The translations under genes were made by a program, and so were the position numbers. Below the pieces are notes generated by a model, which worked only from the letters and a program-made list of their open reading frames with translations, made no database searches and was not told the origin of the DNA. Below, piece by piece: positions 25,175 through 35,512 of a stretch of 64,000 nucleotides of DNA; the first letter of the stretch is position 1, and every line of letters begins with the position of its first letter. The stretch is from Streptomyces sp. RKND-216. GTDB lineage: Bacteria; Actinomycetota; Actinomycetes; Streptomycetales; Streptomycetaceae. The DNA lies in NCBI RefSeq assembly GCF_004795255.1, contig NZ_SSBQ01000002.1, forward strand, positions 2,871,501 through 2,935,500, written 5' to 3'.

Positions 25175-25800
25175 GTGCCCAGCGTGCCTGACGGGGCGTC
25201 GGGATGGCCAGGTCTTTTCCGCTCTGGCCTGCTCTTTCTTTCCCGCGGGCTCCCGTACGGCCTGCCACGAAGGTGGTCCTGCGTGCCGGGCCGGCGGCCG
25301 CGGCGAGTGCGGCCCCAGGGCTTGAGCACGGAGAGGGCGGTCATGAAGAGGTAGAGGGCGAGCGAGACGCTCGGCGGGAAGAGCAGTGCGTAGGGGTCGA
25401 CCCTGTCGCCGGCCGTCACGGCGGTGGCCGCGCGGTCGAGGGCGGGGCGGAGGACGAGGAGTGAGGCGGTGCCGGCGACGAGGGTGAGCCAGAACTTCGC
25501 CCACACCCAGCGGTACCGCGCCAGACCCCAGTGGGTGCCGAGGGAGAGGACGAGCCCGGTGGTGAAGGTGAGGAGGGCGAGCGGGGCGACGAGCAGGTCC
25601 CCGAAGACGTCCATCGCCCGGTAGGCGACCTCGTCCGTGGCCGGGGACGCGGTGGCGGCTCCGGTGAGGGCGAGGATCAGGAGGCAGAGTGTGAGACCGA
25701 GCCAGGCGGCGGAGGCGGCGACGTGGACGACGAGCAGGGCGCGGCGCAGCGGGCGCGGGAGGGCGGTTCGCGCTCTGGGGGCGACGGGTGTGGAGGCCAT
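25171..25800 (-). CDS. DUF2269-type integral membrane protein
   Basis: A 209-residue protein with four to five membrane helices (LLVVHVAASAAWLGLTLCLL, LLVAPLALLTFTTGLVLSLG, VWAKFWLTLVAGTASLLVL, SVSLALYLFMTALSVL). It has a basic, Pro/Arg-rich cytoplasmic tail. The first helix with HVAASAAWLG resembles the DUF2269/copper-resistance-D-like group, whose function is unclear. ATG at 25800. Its stop overlaps the start of the following acetyltransferase, so the two genes form a small operon. There is no metal motif strong enough to support a copper role. Confidence 0.75.
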   Translation of the reverse strand: MASTPVAPRARTALPRPLRRALLVVHVAASAAWLGLTLCLLILALTGAATASPATDEVAYRAMDVFGDLLVAPLALLTFTTGLVLSLGTHWGLARYRWVWAKFWLTLVAGTASLLVLRPALDRAATAVTAGDRVDPYALLFPPSVSLALYLFMTALSVLKPWGRTRRGRRPGTQDHLRGRPYGSPRERKSRPERKRPGHPDAPSGTLGT

Positions 25801-26477
25801 GTGTGCACGGTCCCCGGCGTGGGAGGGGGTGCGCGTCTGCCCGGTGGAGTATTCGCGCCTACTCGCCCGCGAGTACGGGCGGACCGAGGGGCCGAGGGAC
25901 CGGCGGGGCCAGAGGAAGGTGATCTGCGTCTCACCGCACCGGACCAACTTGTGGAGATGCTGAAACCGTGGCACCTGCATGCGCGGTGACGTCTGTGTCG
26001 CGGAAGGGCCGGGCGTGACGGGTGAGCAGGGGTGAACGGTGCGTGAGGGGTGTGAACGGGTGCGGAATCCGGGGCCGTGGGGAGTTTTCCTCGAATTCCT
26101 TGTCCACCAGTGCTGTTCGGATGGCTCGGTGCGGTATCCGGTGGTTCCTGGCGACATCCCGGCGGGGCTCGCCGACGGGTGCGTGAAGGGGGTCTTCTGG
26201 GCTGTGGAGTGCCGCGTCCCCGCAGGGCGAGGAGGGCGATCCGTGCGAGGCGTACGAAGTCGTACAGTACCGTCACCAATTCCCCATGATGGGCAGAATC
26301 CAGGAATTTGACGGAACGGTGAGCGGGGCTTGTGGATCGATGCCATAACGGTATGGTCGACTCCGCATCGCCGGGTTGGTGATTCCACGGCCGATGCCTC
26401 AGGGGGTCTCACATGCAGGCACTCTCCGGCTCCGGGTGTGCGTGGACCGAAGGAAGACGTTCGAGGCGAGGCAGATC
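25801..26477. other. Intergenic region upstream of the globin-reductase gene
   Basis: No convincing gene lies in these 677 bp, and third-position GC is low in all frames. Notable elements are a palindrome GTACGA-AG-TCGTAC at 26252-26265, TTGACG at about 26309, and a CCATAACGGTATGG near-palindrome at about 26344-26357. These may be control sites for the downstream globin gene or for the divergent membrane protein gene. Confidence 0.4.
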
Positions 26478-28187
26478 ATGACCACCACGTCGGCCGGTGA
26501 CGGCACTTCTGCGGGTGACAGCGGTGGCGGCGGCGAGTGGAGCTGGTTCGCCCCGGCCCGGAAAGGTGCCGCATCCGCGCCGGAGGGCGACGGACAGGAG
26601 CGTGAGCCGGAAGCGGGCGGGACGCCCAGCCGGCCGGTGACACCGATACGTCCGGTGGGGTCGGGTGCCGAGCGACGTGCCTCCGCCCCGGGCGGGCCCG
26701 GTCCGGGTACGACGGCGCCGTACGGGAATCCGGGCGCGGCCGGCGCGTACGGAGGGCCGTCTCCGTACGGCTCTTCCCCGCATCCCGGGCGGCCGGGGCC
26801 GGTGCCGCAGCACGGTCCGGGCGGCGAGGAGCACCAGCGCGTCGAGCCGGAGGATCCGTACCAGGGGTTCGGGCCCGGGGACCGGATGCCCGGCGCCCCC
26901 GCGGGTCCGCCATCGCACGAGCCGGCGGGACGTCCACCGGAGGCCCGGGGCCCCGCGGCCCACGACCCGTTCGGCGTCCACGACCAGCTGCCCGCGCAGG
27001 AGCCGGCCACGCAGGAGGCGTCTCCCGACGCCGTGCTGATCCGGCGCACGATGACGGAGATCGAGCCGGTCGCCGATGCGGCCACCGCCTACTTCTACGC
27101 GATGCTGTTCGTGCAGCATCCGCATCTGCGGGAGCTGTTCCCGGCCTCGATGGACGCGCAGCGCGACCGCCTGTTCCGGGCGCTGCTGACGGCGGCCCGG
27201 CTGATCGACGAGCCGGAGACCCTGAGCAAGTACCTGTCCGGGCTCGGCCGCGGCCACCGCAAGTACGGCACAGCGCCGGAGCACTATCCGGCGGTCGGCG
27301 AGTGCCTGCTGGGCGCGCTCACCCAGTACTGCCGCACCACCTGGAGCGACGAGGCGGAGGCCGCCTGGGTGCGGGCGTACACCGCGATCTCGCAGACGAT
27401 GATCGACGCGGCGGCGGAGGACGAGAAGCACGCGCCCGCATGGTGGAACGCGGAGATCGTGGCGCACGAGATGCGCACCCGGGACATCGCGGTGATCACC
27501 GTGCGCCCGGACCAGCCGTATCCCTTTCTGGCCGGGCAGTACACGAGCGTGGAGACGCCGTGGTGGCCGCGGGTGTGGCGGCACTACTCCTTCGCGTCGG
27601 CGCCGCGTTCGGACGGGCTGCTCACCTTCCACGTGAAGTGCGTGCCCGCCGGCTGGGTCTCCAGCGCGCTGGTCAACCGGGCGCGGCAGGGCGACGTGAT
27701 CCGGCTGGGCCCGCCGGCCGGTTCGATGACGGTCGACCACGCGACGGACAGCGGTCTGCTCTGTCTGGGCGGCGGTACGGGCATCGCGCCGATCAAGGCG
27801 CTGATCGAGGACGTCGCGGAGCACGGTCGGGCCCGTCCGGTCGAGGTCTTCTACGGCGCGCGCAACGATCACGACCTGTACGACCTGCGGACCATGTTGC
27901 GCATGGAGGAGCGGTACCGGTGGCTGTCGGTGCGGCCGGTGGTCTCGGACGGCGATCCGGCGCTCCGGCGCCCGTCGGTGAACGCGGACGCGGCGGGGGC
28001 CGCGCTGCTGGCCGGAGACCTGCCCGAGGTGGTGCAGCAGTACGGGCCGTGGAGTGCGTACACCGGTTACCTCTCCGGGCCGCCGGGGCTGATCCGCAGC
28101 GGTGTCGACGCGCTCCGGGGGGTCGGGATACCGGCGCACCGGATACGGCACGACTCCCTGGAGGAACTGGTCGCCGCGGCGGAGTGA
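26478..28187 (+). CDS. Flavohaemoprotein-like globin fused to a flavin/NAD reductase, with long disordered N-terminus
   Basis: A 569-residue protein. Residues 1-180 are Pro/Gly-rich and disordered. Residues about 183-314 form a globin domain whose proximal haem ligand is H260 (GRGHRKYG, followed by APEHYPAVGE). Residues 320-569 form a ferredoxin-NADP reductase module: RHYSFASAP near 364 for FAD, GGGTGIAPIKALI near 431 for NAD(P), and a YLSGPPGLI end. Flavohaemoglobins oxidise nitric oxide to nitrate; this role is inferred. The 180-residue extension is unusual, since normal flavohaemoglobins are about 400 residues. ATG at 26478 has GAGGCGAGG 6 bases upstream. The PNP-oxidase-like gene follows 84 bp later. 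Confidence 0.85.
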   Translation: MTTTSAGDGTSAGDSGGGGEWSWFAPARKGAASAPEGDGQEREPEAGGTPSRPVTPIRPVGSGAERRASAPGGPGPGTTAPYGNPGAAGAYGGPSPYGSSPHPGRPGPVPQHGPGGEEHQRVEPEDPYQGFGPGDRMPGAPAGPPSHEPAGRPPEARGPAAHDPFGVHDQLPAQEPATQEASPDAVLIRRTMTEIEPVADAATAYFYAMLFVQHPHLRELFPASMDAQRDRLFRALLTAARLIDEPETLSKYLSGLGRGHRKYGTAPEHYPAVGECLLGALTQYCRTTWSDEAEAAWVRAYTAISQTMIDAAAEDEKHAPAWWNAEIVAHEMRTRDIAVITVRPDQPYPFLAGQYTSVETPWWPRVWRHYSFASAPRSDGLLTFHVKCVPAGWVSSALVNRARQGDVIRLGPPAGSMTVDHATDSGLLCLGGGTGIAPIKALIEDVAEHGRARPVEVFYGARNDHDLYDLRTMLRMEERYRWLSVRPVVSDGDPALRRPSVNADAAGAALLAGDLPEVVQQYGPWSAYTGYLSGPPGLIRSGVDALRGVGIPAHRIRHDSLEELVAAAE

Positions 28188-28271
28188 CGCCGCCGCTCTA
28201 CGCGCGGAACACGTTTCGGGTCGGCGGTCGGCGGCCGGGCCCAGGGGAAGTCGGAGAAGGAGACAGCTGAG

Positions 28272-29663
28272 GTGGCAGACGCCGAGAGGGCCCACGGGGC
28301 CGCGGTGGACGGGAGACCCGACGAGCACGGTGCGGCGACGGCCGTCCCGCTGCGCCGGCCGGGCAGCGACGGCGAGCACGCGCTGCAGCAACGCATGGGC
28401 ACGGCGGACCGCGCGGACCGGTTCTACGACCAGCAGGTCCTGGACCACCTCAACGAGCGGATGCGGGAGTTCGTGCAGGGCCAGGAGATGTTCTTCCTGG
28501 CCACCGCGGACCGGCACGGCGAGTGCGACAACACCTTCCGGGCCGGGCCGCCCGGCTTCCTGCGGGTACTGGACGAACGCACCCTGCTCTTCCCCGAGTA
28601 CCGGGGCAACGGCGTGCACGCCTCGCTCGGCAACCTGCAGGAGAACCCGCACGTGGGCATCCTGCTGATGGACTTTCTCCGGGCGCGCATCGGTCTGCAC
28701 GTCAACGGGCGCGCGGAGGTGCTCGAGGACGCGGCGGTGCGCACCGAGCACCCCGACCTGCCGGAGGACCCGGTGCCGGGCCGCCGGGCGCGGATGTGGG
28801 TGAAGGTGTGGGTGGACGAGGCGTACATCCACTGCGCGAAGCACATCCCGCACCTGCAGAAGGTCCCGAAGGGGGCGGGGCGCGACTGGGGCACCGACGA
28901 CCACAAGCGCAAGGGCGGCGACTTCTTCGGCAGCGCGCGGGAGGCGCGGGAGCGCGGGCCGGTCGAGTGGGAGCCGCGGGAGCACGAGCCGCCGCCGCTG
29001 CCCGGGCAGCGGCCGCTGACGCAGCCGGAGGACCTGCCGCCCCGGCCCGCGCTGCCGTCCGTCGCGGAGCCGGGCGCCGAGCCGGCGGCGGAGCCGGCAG
29101 GTGTACCGGCGGCCGGTGCGGCCCTGGAACCCGTCGCGTCGAGGGAGCAGCTTCCCGAGGACGCCCCCACGCGCAGCTTCGAGCGGATACCCGCGTACGG
29201 CGGGCCGCGGCACGCCCGCAGGTACCCGGAGCACCAGACGCCGGTCGCGCAGTGGCGGGCCGTGCCGGGTGCTTCGGGGCGGCAGGTGCCGCCGCTGCCC
29301 GGGATGCCGCCGCAGGCCCCCGCGCGGGACGACGCGCCGTGGCGGTACCGGCACGGTGAGGTCCACGCATCCACCCACGGTGCCGGGTCGTACGGCGGTG
29401 GTGACGCGTACGGCGGCGGTGACGCGTACGGCGGCGGTGACGCGTACGGCGGCGGTGACGCGTACGGCGGGAACGGCGCCGCCCGGGTGCCGCCCGGGAC
29501 GGGGGCGGCGGCCGGGGCGTCCGCGGTGATCGCGGCGCGCGGCGCGGTGCCGACGGGCGAGGACGCGGAGTCCTGGCGTCTGGAGGCGGAACGGGCGCTG
29601 GAGGACGCGCAGCAGCGGGCGGCGGACGAGGAGTCCTCCTCGTTCCAGGGCTGGTTCGGCTGA
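28272..29663 (+). CDS. PNP-oxidase-like flavin protein with long disordered tail
   Basis: A 463-residue protein. Residues about 55-200 form a split-barrel flavin-binding domain of the pyridoxamine-phosphate-oxidase-like family (QGQEMFFLATADRHGECDNT, FRAGPPGFLRVLD, NLQENPHVGILLMDF, MWVKVWVDEAYIHCAKHIP). The remaining 260 residues are Pro/Glu/Gly-rich and disordered, with four to five GGGDAY repeats and an acidic C-terminal helix. GTG at 28272 has AAGGAG 9 bases upstream. It directly follows the globin-reductase gene, and both carry long disordered arms, so a shared complex is likely but unproven. The cofactor (FMN, F420 or haem) cannot be read from sequence. Confidence 0.8.
   Translation: MADAERAHGAAVDGRPDEHGAATAVPLRRPGSDGEHALQQRMGTADRADRFYDQQVLDHLNERMREFVQGQEMFFLATADRHGECDNTFRAGPPGFLRVLDERTLLFPEYRGNGVHASLGNLQENPHVGILLMDFLRARIGLHVNGRAEVLEDAAVRTEHPDLPEDPVPGRRARMWVKVWVDEAYIHCAKHIPHLQKVPKGAGRDWGTDDHKRKGGDFFGSAREARERGPVEWEPREHEPPPLPGQRPLTQPEDLPPRPALPSVAEPGAEPAAEPAGVPAAGAALEPVASREQLPEDAPTRSFERIPAYGGPRHARRYPEHQTPVAQWRAVPGASGRQVPPLPGMPPQAPARDDAPWRYRHGEVHASTHGAGSYGGGDAYGGGDAYGGGDAYGGGDAYGGNGAARVPPGTGAAAGASAVIAARGAVPTGEDAESWRLEAERALEDAQQRAADEESSSFQGWFG
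29391..29471 (+). repeat. 18-bp tandem repeats, 4.5 copies
   Basis: The unit TACGGCGGCGGTGACGCG is repeated with one base difference in the first copy. It encodes YGGGDA repeats in the tail of the PNP-oxidase-like protein. Confidence 0.92.
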
Positions 29664-29732
29664 GGCCGGCTCCGGGTCGCCGCGGCCGGTCGGGCGTCGG
29701 GGGCCCGGCGGGCACGGCGGTGCGGTCGTGGT

Positions 29733-30218
29733 TCAGCCGAGGCCGGGGTCCAGCAGGGCCCGGACGCCCTCCAGGTTGCGGTCGAGGTAGCCGCGCAGCG
29801 TCGGCGGGACGACGTCGACGGAGGCGATGCCCTCGCGGGTGAAGGGGAGGCGCACGACCTCGTACTCGCCGCAGGGTTCCTCGACCTCGGGTCCGTGCCG
29901 CCGGGAGAGGTCCATGCTCTCCAGCCGGCAGGCGAAGAAGAACTGCACCTTCACGCCCTCCCGGCCGTCGTCCGTGGTGTGCGGGACGGTGTCGACGAAG
30001 GCGGGGACGACATCGCCCACCTCGGCGCCGAGTTCCTCGTCGACCTCGCGGTGCAGGGCCCGTACGACGCTTTCGTCCACGTCGGGTTCCACGCCCCCGC
30101 CCGGGGTGATCCAGTACGGGGCCAGGCCGGGCTTCGTCCGCTTGATGACGATCATGTGGTCGCCGTCGAGCAGAATGGCGCGGGCGGTGCGTTTGACCAC
30201 GGGACGTTCGGGGGTCAT
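29733..30218 (-). CDS. Nudix hydrolase
   Basis: A 161-residue Nudix protein, which hydrolyses nucleoside diphosphates linked to another moiety. The Nudix box is visible as GGGVEPDVDESVVRALHREV followed by DEELG, with the catalytic REVDEELG helix. The substrate class is not clear. ATG at 30218 (MTPERPVVKRTARAIL) has no Shine-Dalgarno sequence. The frame continues upstream without coding character. It stands between the PNP-oxidase-like gene (convergent) and lysR on the same strand. Confidence 0.9.
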   Translation of the reverse strand: MTPERPVVKRTARAILLDGDHMIVIKRTKPGLAPYWITPGGGVEPDVDESVVRALHREVDEELGAEVGDVVPAFVDTVPHTTDDGREGVKVQFFFACRLESMDLSRRHGPEVEEPCGEYEVVRLPFTREGIASVDVVPPTLRGYLDRNLEGVRALLDPGLG

Positions 30219-30340
30219 GCAGGAGGTCTGGCCCGTGGTGCGGCGGCTGAAACCCGCCTGCTGCGCGGCCGGCCCGGGGGCGCGGCGTGCGGCGTGGAGG
30301 CGCGGTGCACGCGTCGGTGTTCCGGCGGAGCCGCCGGAGG

Positions 30341-31237
30341 TCACCAGTCGGCGGACGCGCGCACCAGCCACTCGTGGGTGCGTGCGATGTGCGGCAGGGC
30401 CAGGGTGCCCACCCGCACGGTGAGGAAGTAGGTGCGCAGCGGGGGTACGGGCGGTTCCAGCAGGGCGGCGAGGGCGCCGCTCGCCAGGTGCTCGGCGCAC
30501 AGGTAGCGGGGCAGCACGGCCATGCCCGCGCCGTGCAGCACGCACTGGAGTACGGCGCGCAGGTCCGGGGCGATGACCGTGCCGGACTGGAGTAGCGGCT
30601 GGTCGAAGACGGCGGCCCAGTAGCGGGTCATCAGCGGCATGCTCTCGTGGACCGACAGCGCCGGTACGTCCTCCAGCGCGGCGGGTCCCTTTGCGCGCAC
30701 CACGGCCGCGCCGCCGAGCCGCGCGGCCCAGCGCGGCCCGGCGACCAGGACCAGCTCCTCGTCGCACAGCGGGGTGGTGGCCAGGAGTCGGCCGCGGGGG
30801 CGGCCGGTGGTGAGGGCGAGGTCGCTGTGGCCGGCGGCGAGCCCTTCGAGGACCTCCTCGGTGCTGCCGAACGCGGCGCGCAGGGAAAGGCCCTGGCCGA
30901 CCAGGGCGGTGAGTGCGGGCACGGCCCGCAGCGCGGTGAACTCGGGCGGGCCGGCGAGGTGCACGGTGCGGCCGGCGCTCTCCTCGTCGAGGCCCCTTTC
31001 GGTGATCTCGGTCAGGGCGTCGAGGTGTGGGGCGACCTTGCGGGCGAGCTCCTCGCCGACGGCGGTGGCGGTGACGCCGCGGGCCATCCGGTGGAAGAGC
31101 GGACGGCCGATCTGACCCTCCAGGGTGCGGATCTGCCCGGTGACGGCCGGCTGGGAGAGGCCGAGGAGTACCGCGCCGCGGGTGAAGGAGCCGGCGCGGT
31201 GCACCGCCAGGAACGTGCGCAGCAGCGCCAGGTCCAT
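30341..31237 (-). CDS. LysR family transcriptional regulator
   Basis: A 298-residue regulator starting MDLALLRTFLAVHRAGSFTR, the typical LysR winged helix (1-65), with the recognition part LSQPAVTGQIRTLEGQIGRPL. The C-terminal substrate-binding domain follows (from about 90). GGAGG lies 4-5 bases before the ATG at 31237. LysR regulators usually control a divergent promoter. Here the divergent side contains no protein gene but does hold a promoter-like element and a terminator. The effector is unknown. Confidence 0.93.
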   Translation of the reverse strand: MDLALLRTFLAVHRAGSFTRGAVLLGLSQPAVTGQIRTLEGQIGRPLFHRMARGVTATAVGEELARKVAPHLDALTEITERGLDEESAGRTVHLAGPPEFTALRAVPALTALVGQGLSLRAAFGSTEEVLEGLAAGHSDLALTTGRPRGRLLATTPLCDEELVLVAGPRWAARLGGAAVVRAKGPAALEDVPALSVHESMPLMTRYWAAVFDQPLLQSGTVIAPDLRAVLQCVLHGAGMAVLPRYLCAEHLASGALAALLEPPVPPLRTYFLTVRVGTLALPHIARTHEWLVRASADW

Positions 31238-31395
31238 CGGTCCTCCACTCGTGTGCGGGGGTGCGAACGTGCGGGACGCGCGCCGGGGCGCGCGAGGAAG
31301 GGGGCGACCTCGCTGTGCGTCCCCGGCCCCTTCCACACCGTCACGGTGGGTAGCGCAACGATAAATATATCGATAGGCAAGTGTCACTACGGTGA
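31238..31395. other. lysR upstream region with AT-rich palindrome
   Basis: This stretch is strikingly AT-rich around 31356-31380. It contains CGATA-AATA-TATCG (31359-31372) followed by another TCGATAG. It may be the LysR binding site for autoregulation and for the divergent promoter at 31397. I see no gene in it. Confidence 0.45.
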
Positions 31396-31396
31396 T

Positions 31397-31424
31397 TGGA
31401 CACTGACGCTGAGTCAACTAGCCT
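31397..31424 (+). promoter_or_regulatory. Rightward promoter-like element without a protein gene
   Basis: TGGACA (31397-31402), a 16-bp spacer and TAGCCT (31419-31424) fit a housekeeping sigma-factor promoter pointing right. No start codon with coding sense follows before the terminator at 31565. Confidence 0.4.
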
Positions 31425-31430
31425 TGGGGT

Positions 31431-31604
31431 GCGGTTCTTCGCGCGTTGAAGACGGCGCGTTCGAGACAGGAGGGGGGAGTCTCGAAACGTCGTTCACCGA
31501 CCGCTTCGGCCGCACGCCCCCGGGGGACGTACAGGGGCGCCGGGGGATGTACGGGGGCACACCGCGACCGGGGGGCTGCACCGATCGGTGCAGCCCCCCG
31601 GTCG
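31431..31604 (+). ncRNA. Candidate small RNA between lysR and thiC
   Basis: If the promoter at 31397-31424 is used, the transcript would start near 31431 and end at the perfect hairpin 31565-31604, about 170 nt. It contains an AGGAGGGGGG run with no start codon in range and two direct repeats of GGGGGAYGTACRGGGGC. It is divergent from lysR. This is a prediction from sequence signals only. Confidence 0.3.
31565..31604. terminator. Terminator of thiC (and of the candidate small RNA)
   Basis: A perfect 40-bp palindrome, CGACCGGGGGGCTGCACCGA and its complement. It lies 59 bp beyond the thiC stop and is symmetrical, so it can act in both directions. Confidence 0.88.
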
Positions 31605-31662
31605 TCGGCGTCGCACCTCTTCGAGGGCGGCCGCCGCGCATCCGGGAGGCCGTCGCCGTCGG

Positions 31663-33586
<1,924 letters not shown>

Positions 33587-33664
33587 TGTGCAAAGCGGCT
33601 CCACGCTAACGGCTCACCGCGCGGGGTGGCCAGAGGGCCCCCGGCTTCTTGCGATGATCGGTGT

Positions 33665-35176
33665 GTGACGACGCCACCGCAGCAGCCGCAGCCGCCGTCC
33701 TCCGGGTGGGGGGACGGGCCCCGATCCGGGCATGCCCACCAGCACGGCCGGCGCCCCGAGTACGGCCACCCGCCCGCCCACGGCGGCGGTCACGGCGGGC
33801 ACGGCGGTCACGGCCACGGCGGTGGGCACGGCGGTCACGGCCACGCGCACGCCCATGGCCCGGCGACGCCCGTCTCCCGCCACCTGCGGAAGGTCGTCGC
33901 CGCCGTGCTCATCCCCTTCGCCGCCGCCGTCGTCGCGGGGCTGGTGCTGCTCTGGCCGGGCGGGGCGCCGGGCGGGCAGGAGGACGGTCGCAGCGGCGTC
34001 GGCTTCGACCGGCCCACCTACGACGCGCGCGTCACGGCCGTGCGCACCGTGGACTGCGCCGACGTCAACGCCCAGCCGTCGGGCGGGATCGGGCAGCAGC
34101 CCGATCCCGGCGCGGGCGGTGCCGGCGGTGCCGGCGACCAGGCGTGCCGCCAGGCGACCGTCGAGGTCACCAGCGGCCCCGGCACCGGACGCACCTTCCC
34201 CCACGTCATCACCCCGGACGCCACCCGCACCCTGTCCGCCGGGCAGGACGTCGTCGTCGCCTATGCGGAGAACGCGCCGCGGGATCTCCAGTACGCGGTG
34301 ATCGACGTGGACCGCGACCTGCCGATGGCGCTGCTCGCCGGGATCTTCGCCGTGGTGGTGGTGCTGGTGGGACGGCTGCGCGGGATGCTGGCGCTGGTCG
34401 GGCTGGGGGTGAGCTTCGCCGTGCTGACGCTGTTCATCCTCCCGGCGATCCTCCAGGGCTCCAACCCGCTGCTGGTCGCTGTGGTGGGCGGCAGCGCGAT
34501 CATGCTGGCCACGCTCTACCTCTGCCACGGCCTGTCCGCACGGACCTCCGTCGCGGCGCTCGGCACGCTGGTGTCGCTGCTGCTGATCGGCGTGCTGGGT
34601 TCGCTGTTCATCGGCTGGGCGGAGCTCACGGGCAACACCGACGACCAGACGGGGCTGGTGCACGGGCTCTACCCCGACATCAAGATCCAGGGTCTGCTGC
34701 TCGCCGGTGTGCTCATCGGTTCGCTCGGCGTGCTGGACGACGTCACGGTGACTCAGACCTCGGCCGTGTGGGAGTTGAGGGACGCCGACCCGTCGGCGGG
34801 TTGGCGGCAGCTGTACGGCGCCGCGATGCGCATCGGCCGCGACCACATCGCGTCCGTGGTCAACACCCTGGTGCTCGCCTACGCCGGGGCGGCCCTACCG
34901 CTGCTCCTGCTCTTCTCCATCGCGGAGAGCAGCGTGGCCACGGTCGCCGGTTCGGAGTTGGTGGCGGAGGAGATCGTGCGGACCCTCATCGGGTCCATCG
35001 GGCTGGTCGCGTCCGTGCCCGTCACCACGCTCCTGGCCGCGCTGGTGGTCTCCGCGGACCGCCGGCCGGGGACGACCCCCGGCTCCGCCGAGGTCCCCGG
35101 CGCTCCGGTGCCCGCCGGGGCGGCGCCCGGCGCGACGGTCACCAGTCGTCGCGGGAGGAGGAGGAAGAAGAGGTGA
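33665..35176 (+). CDS. YibE/F family membrane protein with His-rich N-terminus
   Basis: A 503-residue protein. Residues about 10-65 are very rich in histidine and glycine (GGHGGHGGHGHGGGHGGHGH), which may bind metal ions. A first membrane helix follows (VVAAVLIPFAAAVVAGLVLL), then an extracytoplasmic domain, then about seven helices with the family segments LLAGVLIGSLGVLDDVTVTQ and RIGRDHIASVVNTLVLAYAG. YibE/F proteins are poorly characterised. GTG at 33665 has no Shine-Dalgarno sequence and is probably leaderless, divergent from thiC. Its last 38 bases overlap the convergent DUF5326 gene. Confidence 0.83.
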   Translation: MTTPPQQPQPPSSGWGDGPRSGHAHQHGRRPEYGHPPAHGGGHGGHGGHGHGGGHGGHGHAHAHGPATPVSRHLRKVVAAVLIPFAAAVVAGLVLLWPGGAPGGQEDGRSGVGFDRPTYDARVTAVRTVDCADVNAQPSGGIGQQPDPGAGGAGGAGDQACRQATVEVTSGPGTGRTFPHVITPDATRTLSAGQDVVVAYAENAPRDLQYAVIDVDRDLPMALLAGIFAVVVVLVGRLRGMLALVGLGVSFAVLTLFILPAILQGSNPLLVAVVGGSAIMLATLYLCHGLSARTSVAALGTLVSLLLIGVLGSLFIGWAELTGNTDDQTGLVHGLYPDIKIQGLLLAGVLIGSLGVLDDVTVTQTSAVWELRDADPSAGWRQLYGAAMRIGRDHIASVVNTLVLAYAGAALPLLLLFSIAESSVATVAGSELVAEEIVRTLIGSIGLVASVPVTTLLAALVVSADRRPGTTPGSAEVPGAPVPAGAAPGATVTSRRGRRRKKR

Positions 35177-35360
35177 ACTGGCGCACCAGGTAGATCAGAC
35201 CGCCCACCAGGGCCGCGAAGAGCAGCACCTTGAAGAGCAGGCCGACCAGGAAGCCGACCACGCTGGCGATCAGCCCGCCGAACACGACGAGCGCGATCAC
35301 CGGTATGGCGACCCACTTCACCCACCACGGCAAGGTGGCGAGCACTTCCTTGACAGCCAT
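35139..35360 (-). CDS. Small membrane protein, DUF5326 type
   Basis: A 73-residue protein with two long hydrophobic stretches (about residues 12-60), the segment LPWWVKWVAIPVIALVVFGG and a serine-rich C-terminus ending RDDW. It matches the short actinobacterial DUF5326 family as I recall it; its function is unknown. ATG at 35360. The final codons overlap tail-to-tail with the end of the YibE/F gene. Confidence 0.8.
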   Translation of the reverse strand: MAVKEVLATLPWWVKWVAIPVIALVVFGGLIASVVGFLVGLLFKVLLFAALVGGLIYLVRQFTSSSSSSRDDW

Positions 35361-35512
35361 GACAACTCTCCGTGAAGGACTCGAGGACGGCGGTGCGCCC
35401 GGGACGAACGCACCGTCTGCCCTCGATGCTAAGGCGAGTGGCGGCGCTGCGGGAGTGGCGCCGACCCCGGCGCGACCCTGAATCGACCCCTACGGCTCCG
35501 GCCGGCCGCACG

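Noticed and set aside
26150..26279. Short minus-strand frame starting VTVLYDFVRLARIALLALRG
   Set aside because: The first 25 codons have good third-position GC and a weak GGGG site, but coding character then stops and no family is recognised; the palindrome inside it better fits a regulatory role.
27624..27640. A CACGTG-centred parS-like sequence (TTCCACGTGAAGTG)
   Set aside because: It matches only 10 of 14 bases of parS and lies inside the globin-reductase coding sequence, where the codons explain it.
26409..29378. A 989-codon open frame on the minus strand over the globin and PNP-oxidase-like genes
   Set aside because: The amino-acid composition is that of an antisense shadow; both plus-strand genes show clear domains and good ribosome-binding sites.
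29391..29471. Short regular repeats that might suggest CRISPR
   Set aside because: The copies are directly adjacent with no spacers and are in frame within a protein tail.
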